Positions 47,389 to 55,949 of a stretch of 64,000 nucleotides of DNA are shown piece by piece (the stretch's first letter is position 1; the number at the start of each line of letters is the position of its first letter). The position numbers were made by a program, and so were the translations under genes. The notes under the pieces were generated by a model. That model was not told the origin of the DNA and did not search any database. It saw only the letters and a list, made by a program, of their open reading frames with translations. The DNA comes from Anaerolineales bacterium (GTDB taxonomy: Bacteria > Chloroflexota > Anaerolineae > Anaerolineales > UBA11858): contig JADHTJ010000001.1 in assembly GCA_016785015.1 (NCBI GenBank), positions 41,028 to 105,027 of the forward strand, written 5' to 3'.

Positions 47389-48188
47389 ATCATGTCCCCT
47401 TTAGTGGGGTGTTCATCATCATGTCCCGTCGGCAGGTTGTACTGCTGTGTTTCATCGGCGGCTAATTCATCCTGGGCATAAACCAACGGCACCCCGGCCA
47501 ACGAGATCACATCCCTGGGTTGCAGCGTACTTTGCGTGACTCGGTGTCCATTGACAAAGGTACCACCCGTAGAATCGAGATCAAAGATCACATAACGTCC
47601 CCGCGTGGCGCGCAGTTGGGCATGTTGGCGCGAAATGCGCGGATCGTCGATGATCAATTCGTTGTCGGACTTTCGGCCAATATTAATAACCGTATCTTCC
47701 AGGTTGAACACTTGGCTGCCATTGACGATTATAAAGGCATTTTGGGGGATATTCGCAGCCGCATCATCACCAGTTTCCATATCGATCGCCAGCGTGTCAT
47801 CGTAAACGCTTTTGCTGATGCGCGCCAAAATGTCGCTATCTTCAAGATCCATTTCAGGTTCAGCAACCAGGTTAATCGTTAGGGGGTGCATGAATTCAAA
47901 ATCAGCTTGATCCCCGGCTTGCTGAAGTAGATTGGCCAACTCTTCGAGCAGAGAGTCTTGTACGGGAAGTCCAGTGATATGTTGCGGATTCAATTGGATA
48001 AAAAATGTGTCCGGCGCTAAGTAATCTCCATCTTCTCCCTGTCGAGCCCCCGCTTGCATGGCTGCAATCAGCTTTTGCATCAGATCATCTCGCGATAATT
48101 GGGCTGGAAGTAAACGAGCGATATGGCCTTCAATCAGGGTCTGTAAACGAGCTTCGAGTTGGTCAAGTTTGTTTATGATGCTGTTCAT
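47385..48188 (-). CDS. fhaA: FhaA-like protein (DUF3662 + FHA)
   Basis: A 267-aa protein. Residues 1-120 resemble DUF3662 (MNSIINKLDQLEARLQTLIE, LLPAQLSRDDLMQKLIAAM, then PDTFFIQLNP); residues 165-255 form an FHA domain (INIGRKSDNELIIDDPRISRQHAQLRA, LDSTGGTFVNGHRV). The ATG at 48188 matches the start of the DUF3662 family; the track's 18 earlier codons have no support. In mycobacteria FhaA links Ser/Thr kinase PknB signals to peptidoglycan lipid flipping. It is divergent from the archease gene across 77 bp. Confidence 0.93.
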   Translation of the reverse strand: MNSIINKLDQLEARLQTLIEGHIARLLPAQLSRDDLMQKLIAAMQAGARQGEDGDYLAPDTFFIQLNPQHITGLPVQDSLLEELANLLQQAGDQADFEFMHPLTINLVAEPEMDLEDSDILARISKSVYDDTLAIDMETGDDAAANIPQNAFIIVNGSQVFNLEDTVINIGRKSDNELIIDDPRISRQHAQLRATRGRYVIFDLDSTGGTFVNGHRVTQSTLQPRDVISLAGVPLVYAQDELAADETQQYNLPTGHDDEHPTKGDMI

Positions 48189-48265
48189 GGTGCACTCGTG
48201 ATGGAGCAAATCAATTATAGAAGAGAGGTGGCTATTGGGCAAGTAATATGGTGTATACTGAGATT

Positions 48266-48679
48266 ATGGAGCGTAAAACCGCAGGATTCCGAGAGATCGA
48301 ACACACTGCTGATTGGGAATTACACGTCTGGGCGCCAGACATGGTCACGTTGTTAGAAATGGCCGCCCAAGGGATGTATGAACTTTCCCATACCCACTTA
48401 TCGGATGCCCAACAAGTAGATCGAAGCATCACCATTCCCTTCACCGACCGGGAAACTTTACTGGTCGATTTTCTCTCTGAGTTACTTTTTTATGCCGAGG
48501 ATGAAAATCTGGCTTTCGATGATTTCCAACTCAAATTTGATGGTACTGAACTCAAAGCACAGATTAGCGGCGCATCCATCGCAAATCAGGCCAAAGAAAT
48601 CAAAGCAGTGACATATCACCGCATGGCAGTGTGTGAAATAGAAAACGGCTTAGAAGTTAATATTGTCTTTGATGTTTGA
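48266..48679 (+). CDS. Archease (RtcB activator)
   Basis: A 137-aa archease: FREIEHTADWELHVWAPDMVTLLEMAAQGM is the conserved N-terminus, with the metal-site residues in HTADW, followed by LLVDFLSELLFYAEDENL and AVTYHRMAV..G.EV.IVFDV. It accelerates RtcB guanylation and allows repeated turnover. The ATG at 48266 fits the family start better than 48248. RtcB follows 14 bp later, a common pairing. Confidence 0.95.
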   Translation: MERKTAGFREIEHTADWELHVWAPDMVTLLEMAAQGMYELSHTHLSDAQQVDRSITIPFTDRETLLVDFLSELLFYAEDENLAFDDFQLKFDGTELKAQISGASIANQAKEIKAVTYHRMAVCEIENGLEVNIVFDV

Positions 48680-48693
48680 ACGGAGGTTGAACC

Positions 48694-50145
48694 ATGGTTA
48701 CGCGGAGAGATTTGAAGAAAATAAATGACTTTGAATGGGAAATTCCTAAGACCTTTCGGGCTGATATGCGGGTCTCGGTGAGGATTTTTGTCTCCGAGCA
48801 TTTGCTCAATGAAGCCATGCGTGATAAATCCTTAGAACAGGCCGTCAATGCAGCCACTCTGCCAGGTTTGGTAGGACATGTGACCGTAATGCCAGATATG
48901 CACCAGGGCTACGGCTTCCCCATCGGCGGCGTAGCAGCGACTCGTTATCCGAAGGGAGTCATCTCCCCAGGTGCCATCGGTTACGATATCAACTGCGGCG
49001 TGCGCCTATTGGGTTCGCAAATAACTTTCGAAGAAGCGCGCCCCTATCTTGGCGATCTGGCCACCGCGCTGGATCGCAATTGTCCCAGCGGCGTAGGCAA
49101 AGGGGGTCAGCTAAGATTGAGCGAAAAGGAAATAAATCGGCTGTGCGTCGAAGGCTCGCGCTGGGCTTTGGGAAAAGGCTATGCCACCCAGGCCGATGTA
49201 CGCCGCACCGAGGAACAGGGGCAGCTAAAAGGGGCTGATCCCAGCATGGTCAGTGAGCGCGCCAAAAAGCGCGGCCGCCCCCAGGTTGGCACGTTGGGCG
49301 CGGGGAATCATTTCATTGAAGTGGATTTAGTCGAAGAAATTTTCGATCCCCACGCTGCGCAGGTCATGGGCTTAGAAAAGGACAACCTGGCATTACAAAT
49401 CCACTGCGGTTCGCGCGGCTTTGGGCACCAGATCTGCTCGGATTATGTGCGTACTTTTCAAGGAGCGGTCAAGCGCTACGGCATCACACTTCCAGACCGA
49501 GAGTTGGTTTGTGCACCAATGGATTCGCCTGAAGGAGAAGCCTATCTGGGAGCCATGCGCTGCGCGGCCAATTATGCCTTTGTCAATCGTCAGGTATTGG
49601 CACATTGGGCCAGAGAAGCCTTCGATGAAGTTCTAGGTCGAAGAGTGCGCAACGCCAATCTACATCAAATTTATGATATCGCCCACAACATGGGCAAGAT
49701 CGAAACGCACAAGGTCGATGGCAAAGAGATGAAAGTCTGTGTCCATCGCAAGGGCGCTACGCGTGCTTTCGGCCCCGGTTATCAGGGGCTGCCGGAAGAG
49801 TACCGTGAGATCGGTCAGCCTGTGCTGGTGCCTGGCAGTATGGGCACTGCTTCGTGGGTGCTCGTCGGCACTGAGGCCAGTATGCAACGCTCCTTTGGGT
49901 CATCCTGTCATGGTGCTGGGCGCACGATGAGCCGCAGCAAGGCCAAGAAAACTATCTGGGGCGAAGACCTGCGCAAAGGATTGGAAAGCGAAGGCATTCA
50001 CATCCGGGCTGGTTCGATGGCCGGTTTGGCAGAGGAGGCCCCCGCGGCATATAAAGATGTCGACTCAGTAGTCGATACCGTTACGGGCGCAGGGATTGCC
50101 AAGAAGGTGGCGCGCTTGAGACCAGTGGCGGTGATAAAGGGTTAG
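48694..50145 (+). CDS. rtcB: RNA-splicing ligase RtcB
   Basis: A 483-aa GTP- and Mn2+-dependent RNA ligase joining 2',3'-cyclic phosphate or 3'-phosphate to 5'-OH ends. Motifs: [17 protein letters not shown], metal-site Asp/Cys in GYDINCGVR (D98, C101), [20 protein letters not shown] and the guanylation-region histidine in [10 protein letters not shown]. It has full length for the family and no intein. A strong GGAGG box is present. It is in an operon with archease; no RtcR or RNA substrate gene is seen nearby. Confidence 0.97.
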   Translation: MVTRRDLKKINDFEWEIPKTFRADMRVSVRIFVSEHLLNEAMRDKSLEQAVNAATLPGLVGHVTVMPDMHQGYGFPIGGVAATRYPKGVISPGAIGYDINCGVRLLGSQITFEEARPYLGDLATALDRNCPSGVGKGGQLRLSEKEINRLCVEGSRWALGKGYATQADVRRTEEQGQLKGADPSMVSERAKKRGRPQVGTLGAGNHFIEVDLVEEIFDPHAAQVMGLEKDNLALQIHCGSRGFGHQICSDYVRTFQGAVKRYGITLPDRELVCAPMDSPEGEAYLGAMRCAANYAFVNRQVLAHWAREAFDEVLGRRVRNANLHQIYDIAHNMGKIETHKVDGKEMKVCVHRKGATRAFGPGYQGLPEEYREIGQPVLVPGSMGTASWVLVGTEASMQRSFGSSCHGAGRTMSRSKAKKTIWGEDLRKGLESEGIHIRAGSMAGLAEEAPAAYKDVDSVVDTVTGAGIAKKVARLRPVAVIKG

Positions 50146-50297
50146 ACAGTGGCTGGTTGGCAGTGGCTGGTTGACAGTGATTCGTGAACAGTAATTGTTT
50201 TGCAGTTTATAAGACCATTGTCTCACACAGCAGAATTAAGCGGCGAGGGAGGGACAAAAGCGTTGAATTTTTATGTATATAATGATAATATACAATT
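50146..50297. repeat. CAGTGGCTGGTTG tandem and CAGTAATCAGT-like words
   Basis: Two tandem units of (a/g)cagtggctggttg are followed by acagtgattcgtgaacagtaatt. Similar CAGTGATCAGTA words occur at 1428-1470, 60240-60300 and 62955-63030, always between genes. This is simple dispersed repeat DNA. Confidence 0.5.
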
Positions 50298-50597
50298 ATG
50301 GAAGATTTCCGAAACCTTAAAGGCTTTGATTGGGATGATGGAAACCGAGAAAAGAACTGGATCAAACATCAGGTTTCATCAATCGAATGCGAGGAAATCT
50401 TCTTCAATACTCCGCTCGTTTTGGCAAATGACAAGCTACATTCAGTAGATGAGACAAGGTATTATGTTTTAGGTCAGACAAATCGAGAAAGGCGTTTATT
50501 TATAGTTTTTACCGTTCGAGATGAAAAAATTCGAGTAATTTCTGCCCGAGATATGAGCAGAAAGGAACATGAGATTTATGAAGAAGCCAATTCCTGA
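50298..50597 (+). CDS. brnT: BrnT-family toxin
   Basis: A 99-aa RelE-fold ribonuclease toxin: FDWDDGNREKNWIKHQVSSIECEEIFF at the N-terminus, DETRYYVLGQTNRERRLFIVFTVRDEKIRVISARDMSRKE at the end. The pattern F.WD..K...H.V....A...F and the R..VI.AR.M...E end are diagnostic. It overlaps the BrnA gene by 20 bp. The pair follows rtcB on the same strand but after a repeat and probably has its own promoter. Confidence 0.93.
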   Translation: MEDFRNLKGFDWDDGNREKNWIKHQVSSIECEEIFFNTPLVLANDKLHSVDETRYYVLGQTNRERRLFIVFTVRDEKIRVISARDMSRKEHEIYEEANS

Positions 50598-50901
50598 ATT
50601 TCAAAATGAAGATGAAGAACGTGCATTTTGGTCAGAACATGACTCCTCGGAATATCTTGATTGGAGCCCAGCTGAGCACACTATATTTCCCAAACTGAAA
50701 CCAGCGACCAAAACCATTTCACTGCGCATATCGGAGTCAATGCTGGGTGAATTAAAAGTATTAGCCAACAAGTGGGATGTACCCTATCAGTCATTGATCA
50801 AAATATTTTTACGTGAGCGACTTGATACAGAATTACAAGTGAATCCAAAACAGTTTGCAGTACGCGATGACAATGATTCAGAGTATCAAATTCAAGAATA
50901 A
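50578..50901 (+). CDS. brnA: BrnA-family antitoxin
   Basis: A 107-aa antitoxin starting MKKPIPEFQNEDEERAFWSEHDSSEYLDWS, the usual BrnA/CopG-associated opening, with a ribbon-helix-helix end (KTISLRISESMLGELKVLANKWDVPYQSLIKIFL). The start at 50578 is preferred over the ATG three codons earlier. It neutralises BrnT and represses the operon. A terminator hairpin follows. Confidence 0.92.
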   Translation: MKKPIPEFQNEDEERAFWSEHDSSEYLDWSPAEHTIFPKLKPATKTISLRISESMLGELKVLANKWDVPYQSLIKIFLRERLDTELQVNPKQFAVRDDNDSEYQIQE

Positions 50902-50908
50902 ATTATGA

Positions 50909-50953
50909 AAAAAACTGTGCCCGAACCCATTTGGGTAAAAAGCACAGTTTTTC
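50909..50953 (+). terminator. Terminator after brnTA
   Basis: AAAACTGTGC / GCACAGTTTTT arms with an inner ACCCATTTGGGT stem and a T5 tail, 10 nt after the brnA stop. Confidence 0.85.
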
Positions 50954-51133
50954 TAAATTTACACCAGCAGTAGCCTAGAGTTCCATTCCACTGTGTTCAG
51001 CCGCACACTGCTGCTAAAGATTTTTCTGTTTCGGCATTTTGAATATTAGAAAAAGTACAGGCGATAAAGGTCTTGGTTTTTTTTCCATCCCCATTGTACG
51101 AGTCATATACGTAGTATATGGCCAAAAAAATAC

Positions 51134-52102
51134 TTAAGCCCCAATCGTTACCCGATTTCGCCCTTCCCTTTTTGATTGATAAAGGGCCTGATCTGCCTGA
51201 TCCAGCAATTCATCAAAGCTAAGATCTGAGTCAGCATCAATACAGGAAATACCCATACTAATCGTGATCGACAAAGTAATTTGATCAAATTGCATATTTG
51301 TGTTGGCAACAATTTTTCGAAGCCGCTCAGAGATGAGTTTGCAGTCTTGGATATCAGTTTCAGGCAACATGGCGATAAATTCCTCACCGCCGTAACGAGC
51401 CCATATATCGTATTTTCTGAAATTAATGAGGCATAATTCGGCTAATCGAACAAGCACTTGGTCTCCAACCAGGTGTCCATAAGTATCATTAACTTCTTTG
51501 AATTTATCTATATCCAGTAGAATTATACAAATAGGGCGGTTTTTCCGTTCCGCGCGTGATAGCTCCCGTTCTGCAAGATCAAAAAACTGGCGGCGATTAT
51601 ATAATTTTGTTAATGGGTCTGTTGTGGCCTGAACCATTAATTTTTGTTCAACCGATTCTCGGCGGAGTATCTCTGCTTCTAATGCTAAATTTCTCTGCTC
51701 CAATTGCTTTTGCATATTCCGGATCGATAAATGGTTCTCGACGCGCATGAGAACATCTCTGGCCTCAATAGGCTTGGTGATATAGTCGACACCTCCGACA
51801 GAAAAGGCCTTTTCTTTATCTAACGTACCGTCTAATGCGCTGATAAAAATAATTGGGATATCTCTTAATGTCGGAGTGTCTTTGAAGCGCTGACATACTT
51901 GATATCCGTCAACTTCAGGCATTGAAATATCCAACAATACTAAATCTGGAGGGTCTTTTTCAGCTAATTGAAAAGCAGTGAGTCCATTATCAGCCATGCT
52001 AACACCATAATCGGACTGCGTAAGAAGACGCATCAACAAAAGCCGGTTATCATCCACATCATCAACAACCATTATTTGGTATTGGTGTGCTTGGTTACTC
52101 AT
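51134..52102 (-). CDS. Response regulator with diguanylate cyclase (GGDEF) output
   Basis: A 322-aa protein. The receiver domain is at residues 8-125 (MVVDDVDDNRLLLMRLL; phospho-Asp in LVLLDISMPEVDGYQ; Lys in YITKPIE). A helical linker is at 125-165. The GGDEF domain is at 165-320 (DPLTKLYNRRQFFDL, LLDIDKFKEVNDTYGH, active site RYGGEEF). It makes cyclic di-GMP on phosphorylation. The usual upstream RxxD inhibitory site is not obvious (LPETDIQD precedes), so product inhibition may be weak. The cognate kinase is not adjacent. Confidence 0.95.
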   Translation of the reverse strand: MSNQAHQYQIMVVDDVDDNRLLLMRLLTQSDYGVSMADNGLTAFQLAEKDPPDLVLLDISMPEVDGYQVCQRFKDTPTLRDIPIIFISALDGTLDKEKAFSVGGVDYITKPIEARDVLMRVENHLSIRNMQKQLEQRNLALEAEILRRESVEQKLMVQATTDPLTKLYNRRQFFDLAERELSRAERKNRPICIILLDIDKFKEVNDTYGHLVGDQVLVRLAELCLINFRKYDIWARYGGEEFIAMLPETDIQDCKLISERLRKIVANTNMQFDQITLSITISMGISCIDADSDLSFDELLDQADQALYQSKREGRNRVTIGA

Positions 52103-52166
52103 CTCTTCACCCTACCTCCACTTTTCTACTTTGGTAATCATGTGGAAGAAAACATCATCTGGATGA

Positions 52167-53081
52167 TCAATTCAACACCTCGATATTCGGTTCCAGGGGA
52201 ATGCGTTCGATCAAATCCAGGAAATCAGCCTCGGTGACTTCAGACTGCGGTTTATCCATCAGAGCCAATAAGGTAGCTTCCATCACATTTGTACCAAAGC
52301 TGCGCCCTTCCAAGCGCGGTGTGGTGGTAACCAGAATATGCAAATTACGCTGGCGTAATTCTTCAACATTCTCAGCAGTGGTGGTATTGGTAATGACGAT
52401 CTTGCCACTCAAATCGTCAGGCATATGCGTGCGAATAGAGATAAAATCTCCGGCCAGCACATCAGATTCCTGGTAGTATTTTTCCCATTTCGGTTCTGGG
52501 GCTTTGTCCTGTTCTGTTCCCAACGTATACAACCAATGAAAGGGAAATTGTGAAATCACCGGCAACAAAACTGCCGCCAATAGCCTGACAGACGCCAAAC
52601 TGCGGATGGGAATTGGCAAACCAAAAGCGAACATAAAATCACAGGCTGTAACTTCACAACCAGCTTCGCCCAGCGCAGCAGCCATAACGTAACGATCGAC
52701 TGCGTTGGTTTTCATGGCTTTCATGCCGCGCAGTGTTTTACCTTCTGTGTTGAGATGTTCCTCGAGCGCGATCAGAGCACGTTTCACCAACAAACCCTTG
52801 ACCCCATTGCCATCGCCAACTTTGCTGATCTGAACCGCTTTGCGAATTCGCTTTGCTTCACGCAGGTAATAACGTTTATCACCAACCCCTAAATAGAACT
52901 CCAAACCGCCGACTCCAAAGGCATCTACTTTGCCATCATAGGCTTTATACATCTCAATGGCTTTATCTAAATCTCCATTGGTGCCTTGTCGGGAAAGTTC
53001 TACTTCTTGCCCGAAAAATTTTCTCCTTGTAGTATGATCCCGTGATGTTGAACCAATACTAACCGAGAGAGCCCTTTTCAT
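52167..53081 (-). CDS. Conserved protein of unknown function (often named quinate 5-dehydrogenase)
   Basis: A 304-aa protein beginning KRALSVSIGSTSRDHTTRRKFFGQEVEL, followed by IEMYKAYDGKVDAFGVGGLEFYLGVGDKRYYLREA. I associate this pattern with a family found in Deinococcus-Thermus, Firmicutes and Chloroflexota that databases call quinate 5-dehydrogenase, but the classical quinate/shikimate motifs are not visible, so that name should not be trusted. The C-terminal third (GKIVITNTTTAENVEELRQR, ILVTTTPRLEGRSFGTN) looks like a Rossmann-type half. It is a single gene with no clear partners. Confidence 0.7.
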   Translation of the reverse strand: MKRALSVSIGSTSRDHTTRRKFFGQEVELSRQGTNGDLDKAIEMYKAYDGKVDAFGVGGLEFYLGVGDKRYYLREAKRIRKAVQISKVGDGNGVKGLLVKRALIALEEHLNTEGKTLRGMKAMKTNAVDRYVMAAALGEAGCEVTACDFMFAFGLPIPIRSLASVRLLAAVLLPVISQFPFHWLYTLGTEQDKAPEPKWEKYYQESDVLAGDFISIRTHMPDDLSGKIVITNTTTAENVEELRQRNLHILVTTTPRLEGRSFGTNVMEATLLALMDKPQSEVTEADFLDLIERIPLEPNIEVLN

Positions 53082-53190
53082 GATCTCAGCCTCCTAAAGA
53101 ATTGGAATGCTCCATCCTACCATGAAAAGATTGTATTCAGGGTAAAATAAATAAACGGTTTCGAAAGTAAAAAATCGAAAGAGATTGATC

Positions 53191-54048
53191 ATGAAAAATA
53201 CTAACAAATCTAAGGCCTTTTATCTTATTGTTATGGGGATATTCCTCGTTCTGAGTGCCTGCAATCTTCCAGTTGGTGATTCGAATCTGGAACCCGAGTT
53301 GATTGCAGCTCCCGATGAGATTTCCATGCTCCCCAGCGTTACCCAACAAACAGAAACGGCCACACGGACTCAAACTCCTATTCCACCCTCACCAACTGCC
53401 ACAACGACCCTCACCCCAACATTTACAGAGACACCGCTGCCAACCGATACCCCCACTCCAACGGAAACCTTCACCCCAACAATTACACCAACCTATGCTA
53501 TCTTGCGCGGCAAAGTCCTCCCCGAGCGCGCCAACTGTCGCTACGGACCCGGCGCGGCCTATCTCTATAAATATGGCTTGGTCGGTGGTAGCAATTTAGA
53601 AATCATCGGGCGCAACCAACTGGGTACCTGGGTGCTGATTCAGGCCATCGGCGGTGACAATCCCTGTTGGGTCAAGGGGGAACTGATGGAGATCAAAGAT
53701 GATGTGATGAGTGTAGAGCCGGTTCCGCCACACATCATTCAGGCCTGGTCACCGTACTACGCCCCTTTGACCAATGTATATGCTAGCCGCGACAAAAACG
53801 ATCCCAGTAAAGTCACTATATCCTGGTCACCTTTAGTGCTGCGCGCTGGCGACGACGCCGAGCAGGTGCCCTACGTGATCGAGGCGTGGATTTGTCAGGA
53901 TGGAGAGATCGTCTTCAACCCCATTGGCGCATATGAAACGATTGTTCTTGTGATCGACGAGCCTGGCTGCAAAGAGCCATCACACGGACAAGTGTTAGGC
54001 GCAGAAAAACATGGCTACACAAAACCAGTCATAATCGTCTGGCCGTGA
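53191..54048 (+). CDS. SH3-like lipoprotein with Thr/Pro-rich linker
   Basis: A 285-aa lipoprotein (lipobox VLSACNL). A Thr/Pro-rich, probably wall-spanning linker (residues 50-108) leads to a bacterial SH3-type domain (ILRGKVLPERANCRYGPGAAY, IIGRNQLGTWVLIQ, CWVKGELM; about 108-170). The C-terminal part, about 110 residues, is a possible Ig-like fold (VYASRDKNDPSKVTISWSPL). Such proteins bind wall material. The ATG at 53191 is preferred to the TTG two codons earlier. Confidence 0.88.
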   Translation: MKNTNKSKAFYLIVMGIFLVLSACNLPVGDSNLEPELIAAPDEISMLPSVTQQTETATRTQTPIPPSPTATTTLTPTFTETPLPTDTPTPTETFTPTITPTYAILRGKVLPERANCRYGPGAAYLYKYGLVGGSNLEIIGRNQLGTWVLIQAIGGDNPCWVKGELMEIKDDVMSVEPVPPHIIQAWSPYYAPLTNVYASRDKNDPSKVTISWSPLVLRAGDDAEQVPYVIEAWICQDGEIVFNPIGAYETIVLVIDEPGCKEPSHGQVLGAEKHGYTKPVIIVWP

Positions 54049-54057
54049 TGTATAAAA

Positions 54058-54110
54058 AAATAACTGGGGTGTGCACTGGCGCAAAGCACCGTCCACACTC
54101 CAGTTATTTA
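54058..54110. terminator. Long AAATAACTGGGGTGTG hairpin between convergent genes
   Basis: AAATAACTGG.GTGTG pairs with CACAC.CCAGTTATTT around a GGCGCAAAGCACC loop. It lies between the SH3 lipoprotein (plus) and the end of the ccm operon (minus). Its design resembles the hairpins at 32173 and 37048. Confidence 0.75.
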
Positions 54111-54131
54111 CCGTCCCAGAAAAGTAAATAA

Positions 54132-54296
54132 TTATTCTGAGTCGATCTCTTGCAACATTTCTAAATCCGCTTTAAGATTCTTGAAACGCACAAAGTAGCT
54201 GACCAGATATACTAACATCACACCGAAGAAGACAACAAATCCACCGATCATATAGCTGGTGGTATCAGGGGGGGCTTGGAATAAAGACATCAACAT
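54132..54296 (-). CDS. ccmD: CcmD-like small membrane protein
   Basis: A 54-aa protein with one helix (YMIGGFVVFFGVMLVYLVSYFVRF) and a charged cytoplasmic tail, matching CcmD in size, topology and position at the end of ccmABC. CcmD releases holo-CcmE from the CcmABC complex. The ATG at 54296 has a GGAGAAATAATT box; the track start nine codons earlier does not. Confidence 0.75.
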   Translation of the reverse strand: MLMSLFQAPPDTTSYMIGGFVVFFGVMLVYLVSYFVRFKNLKADLEMLQEIDSE

Positions 54297-54345
54297 AATT
54301 ATTTCTCCAATAGAGTAATCCATCTACATAACTTATTCTTGCCAT

Positions 54346-54420
54346 CATTGCGAGCGGAGCTAGCGTCGCGAAGCAATCTCTACCCCAAAACAGGGGATTG
54401 CTTCGGCGGCCTCCTCGCAC
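54346..54420. repeat. ATTGCGAGCGGAG-type dispersed repeat
   Basis: CATCATTGCGAGCGGAGCTAG is followed by GTCGCGAAGCAATCTC and a GGGATTGCTTCGGCGGC segment. The wording (cattgcgagcgaag.., cgcggcaatctc) is a common bacterial dispersed repeat. It lies between ccmC and ccmD. Confidence 0.55.
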
Positions 54421-54432
54421 TGAATTCTTGAA

Positions 54433-55131
54433 CTAAGCCGAAACCTTCAAGCGCAGTTCTTCGACTTTAGCAGCCAGTTTACCCATGCGAACTCGGTGCC
54501 AGAATAAATCCACAAAGATCACAGAGAAAACGAACAAACTGTAGAAAAAGGTGGTTTTCATCGGACCGGTCATGCTGAAGCTGCCTTCACCGCTGGGGTC
54601 ACTATTACCAACTACTACGGGGTGAATGGTGCGCAGCAAACGGATAGAGATGAAGGTCAGGGGGACACTGAGGAAGCCTAAAATTGCATACACCGCCCCA
54701 AAGCGAGCGCGGCGGTCGGGATCTTCAATTCCCTGGCGCAGCATCATGTAGGCAGCATAGATAAGCTCGACAATGGTCGCCGTGGTCAGACGGGGATCCC
54801 ATGTCCACCATGTATTCCATACTGGTCGGGCCCAAATAGAACCCAAAATGATGGCGATGAAGAAGAAAACCAGGCTGATCTCAATGGCCGCAAGCCCAGC
54901 GATATCGTATTTGCGCTCATTCTTCACAAGGTAAAGAATGCCCACAACCGCGGCGACCATAAAGCCCAACATACCAACCCAGGCAGTCGCCACGTGGAAA
55001 TAGAATACCTTCTGCACTGCCCCCATAGTGCGCTCAAGGGGGGCGTAGAAGAACACCATCACCACAGCAACCACAAACAGGATCGCCGTGATGGAATCTA
55101 AGATTGAAAGAAAACGGGGTTTTGATTCCAT
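54433..55131 (-). CDS. ccmC: Haem exporter protein CcmC
   Basis: A 232-aa membrane protein with six helices. The tryptophan-rich periplasmic motif typical of CcmC is present as WARPVWNTWWTWDPRLTTATI, with flanking haem-ligand histidines in VFYFHVATAWVGM and LLRTIHPVVVG. It presents haem to CcmE together with CcmAB and CcmD. An AGGAGTATTT box precedes the ATG. Confidence 0.95.
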   Translation of the reverse strand: MESKPRFLSILDSITAILFVVAVVMVFFYAPLERTMGAVQKVFYFHVATAWVGMLGFMVAAVVGILYLVKNERKYDIAGLAAIEISLVFFFIAIILGSIWARPVWNTWWTWDPRLTTATIVELIYAAYMMLRQGIEDPDRRARFGAVYAILGFLSVPLTFISIRLLRTIHPVVVGNSDPSGEGSFSMTGPMKTTFFYSLFVFSVIFVDLFWHRVRMGKLAAKVEELRLKVSA

Positions 55132-55153
55132 ATAAATACTCCTATATTTTTAC

Positions 55154-55244
55154 TGTCATTCTGAGAGCGCAAAGCGCTCGAAGAATCTATAGATCAGATG
55201 AAAAGGGAGACTCTTCGTTCCCGTCGGTCACTCAGAATGATACA
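55154..55244. repeat. TGTCATTCTGAG-type dispersed repeat, copy c
   Basis: TGTCATTCTGAGAGCGC opens and GTCACTCAGAATGATACA closes, with AAGAATCT and GAGACTCTTCG inside, so the ends form an inverted repeat. It lies between ccmB and ccmC within the operon. Confidence 0.65.
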
Positions 55245-55253
55245 CAATAAGTT

Positions 55254-55946
55254 TTACTCTTCAACAACAAAATCAAATAACATAAATGCGACGGCCACGA
55301 AAATCACGTCATAGACAATTAACAAGTTGATCCAGGTGCTGACTTCGATCCAGGGCAAATCCTGCAGAAAACCACCGCTGGCCTTTACCGCGGCAATCAT
55401 GATTGGCACCACTAATGGGAACAACAAGATCGGCAGCAGAATATCACGCGTGCGAGCTTGAACAGCCATGGTCGATAACAATGTTCCTACAGCAACATAC
55501 CCAATCGAGCCAAGTAATATCACCAATAACAAGCCCGGTCTAAACAAGTTGATATTGTAGAGCACACTGTAAATCGGCAGGACAATCACTTCTACAACGA
55601 ACATGAAAACCAGGTTGCCAATTGCCTTTCCGAAATAAATCGCGCTGCGATCTACCGGCGCTAACAACAAGCCATCCAGGCAGCCGCGATCTTTCTCGGT
55701 AGCCATGGAGCGATTGAGACCTAATGTGCCTGCAAAGGCGAAGGTTACCCACAAGACACCGGAAGTGACGCTGGCGCGGGCTCGGGCATCTAACTCTAAG
55801 GCAAAGTTGAAGATCAAGATTACCAGCAGAGCGAAGACCAGCATTGCAGTGAGCAGTTCACGGCTACGCCATTCAGCAGAGAGATCTTTCCAAACCACAG
55901 CCCAGAGCGCGCGGAAGAAGTTGGCGATTTGAGATTTACGTTTCAT
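55254..55946 (-). CDS. ccmB: Haem exporter protein CcmB
   Basis: A 230-aa ABC permease with six helices; VVWKDLSAEWRSRELLTAMLVFALL at the N-terminus, EKDRGCLDGLLLAPVDRSAIY and GKAIGNL follow the CcmB pattern. It forms the ABC core with CcmA. The start has a GGAGGCATGAG box; the ccmA stop lies 3 bp upstream. Confidence 0.95.
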   Translation of the reverse strand: MKRKSQIANFFRALWAVVWKDLSAEWRSRELLTAMLVFALLVILIFNFALELDARARASVTSGVLWVTFAFAGTLGLNRSMATEKDRGCLDGLLLAPVDRSAIYFGKAIGNLVFMFVVEVIVLPIYSVLYNINLFRPGLLLVILLGSIGYVAVGTLLSTMAVQARTRDILLPILLFPLVVPIMIAAVKASGGFLQDLPWIEVSTWINLLIVYDVIFVAVAFMLFDFVVEE

Positions 55947-55949
55947 ATC

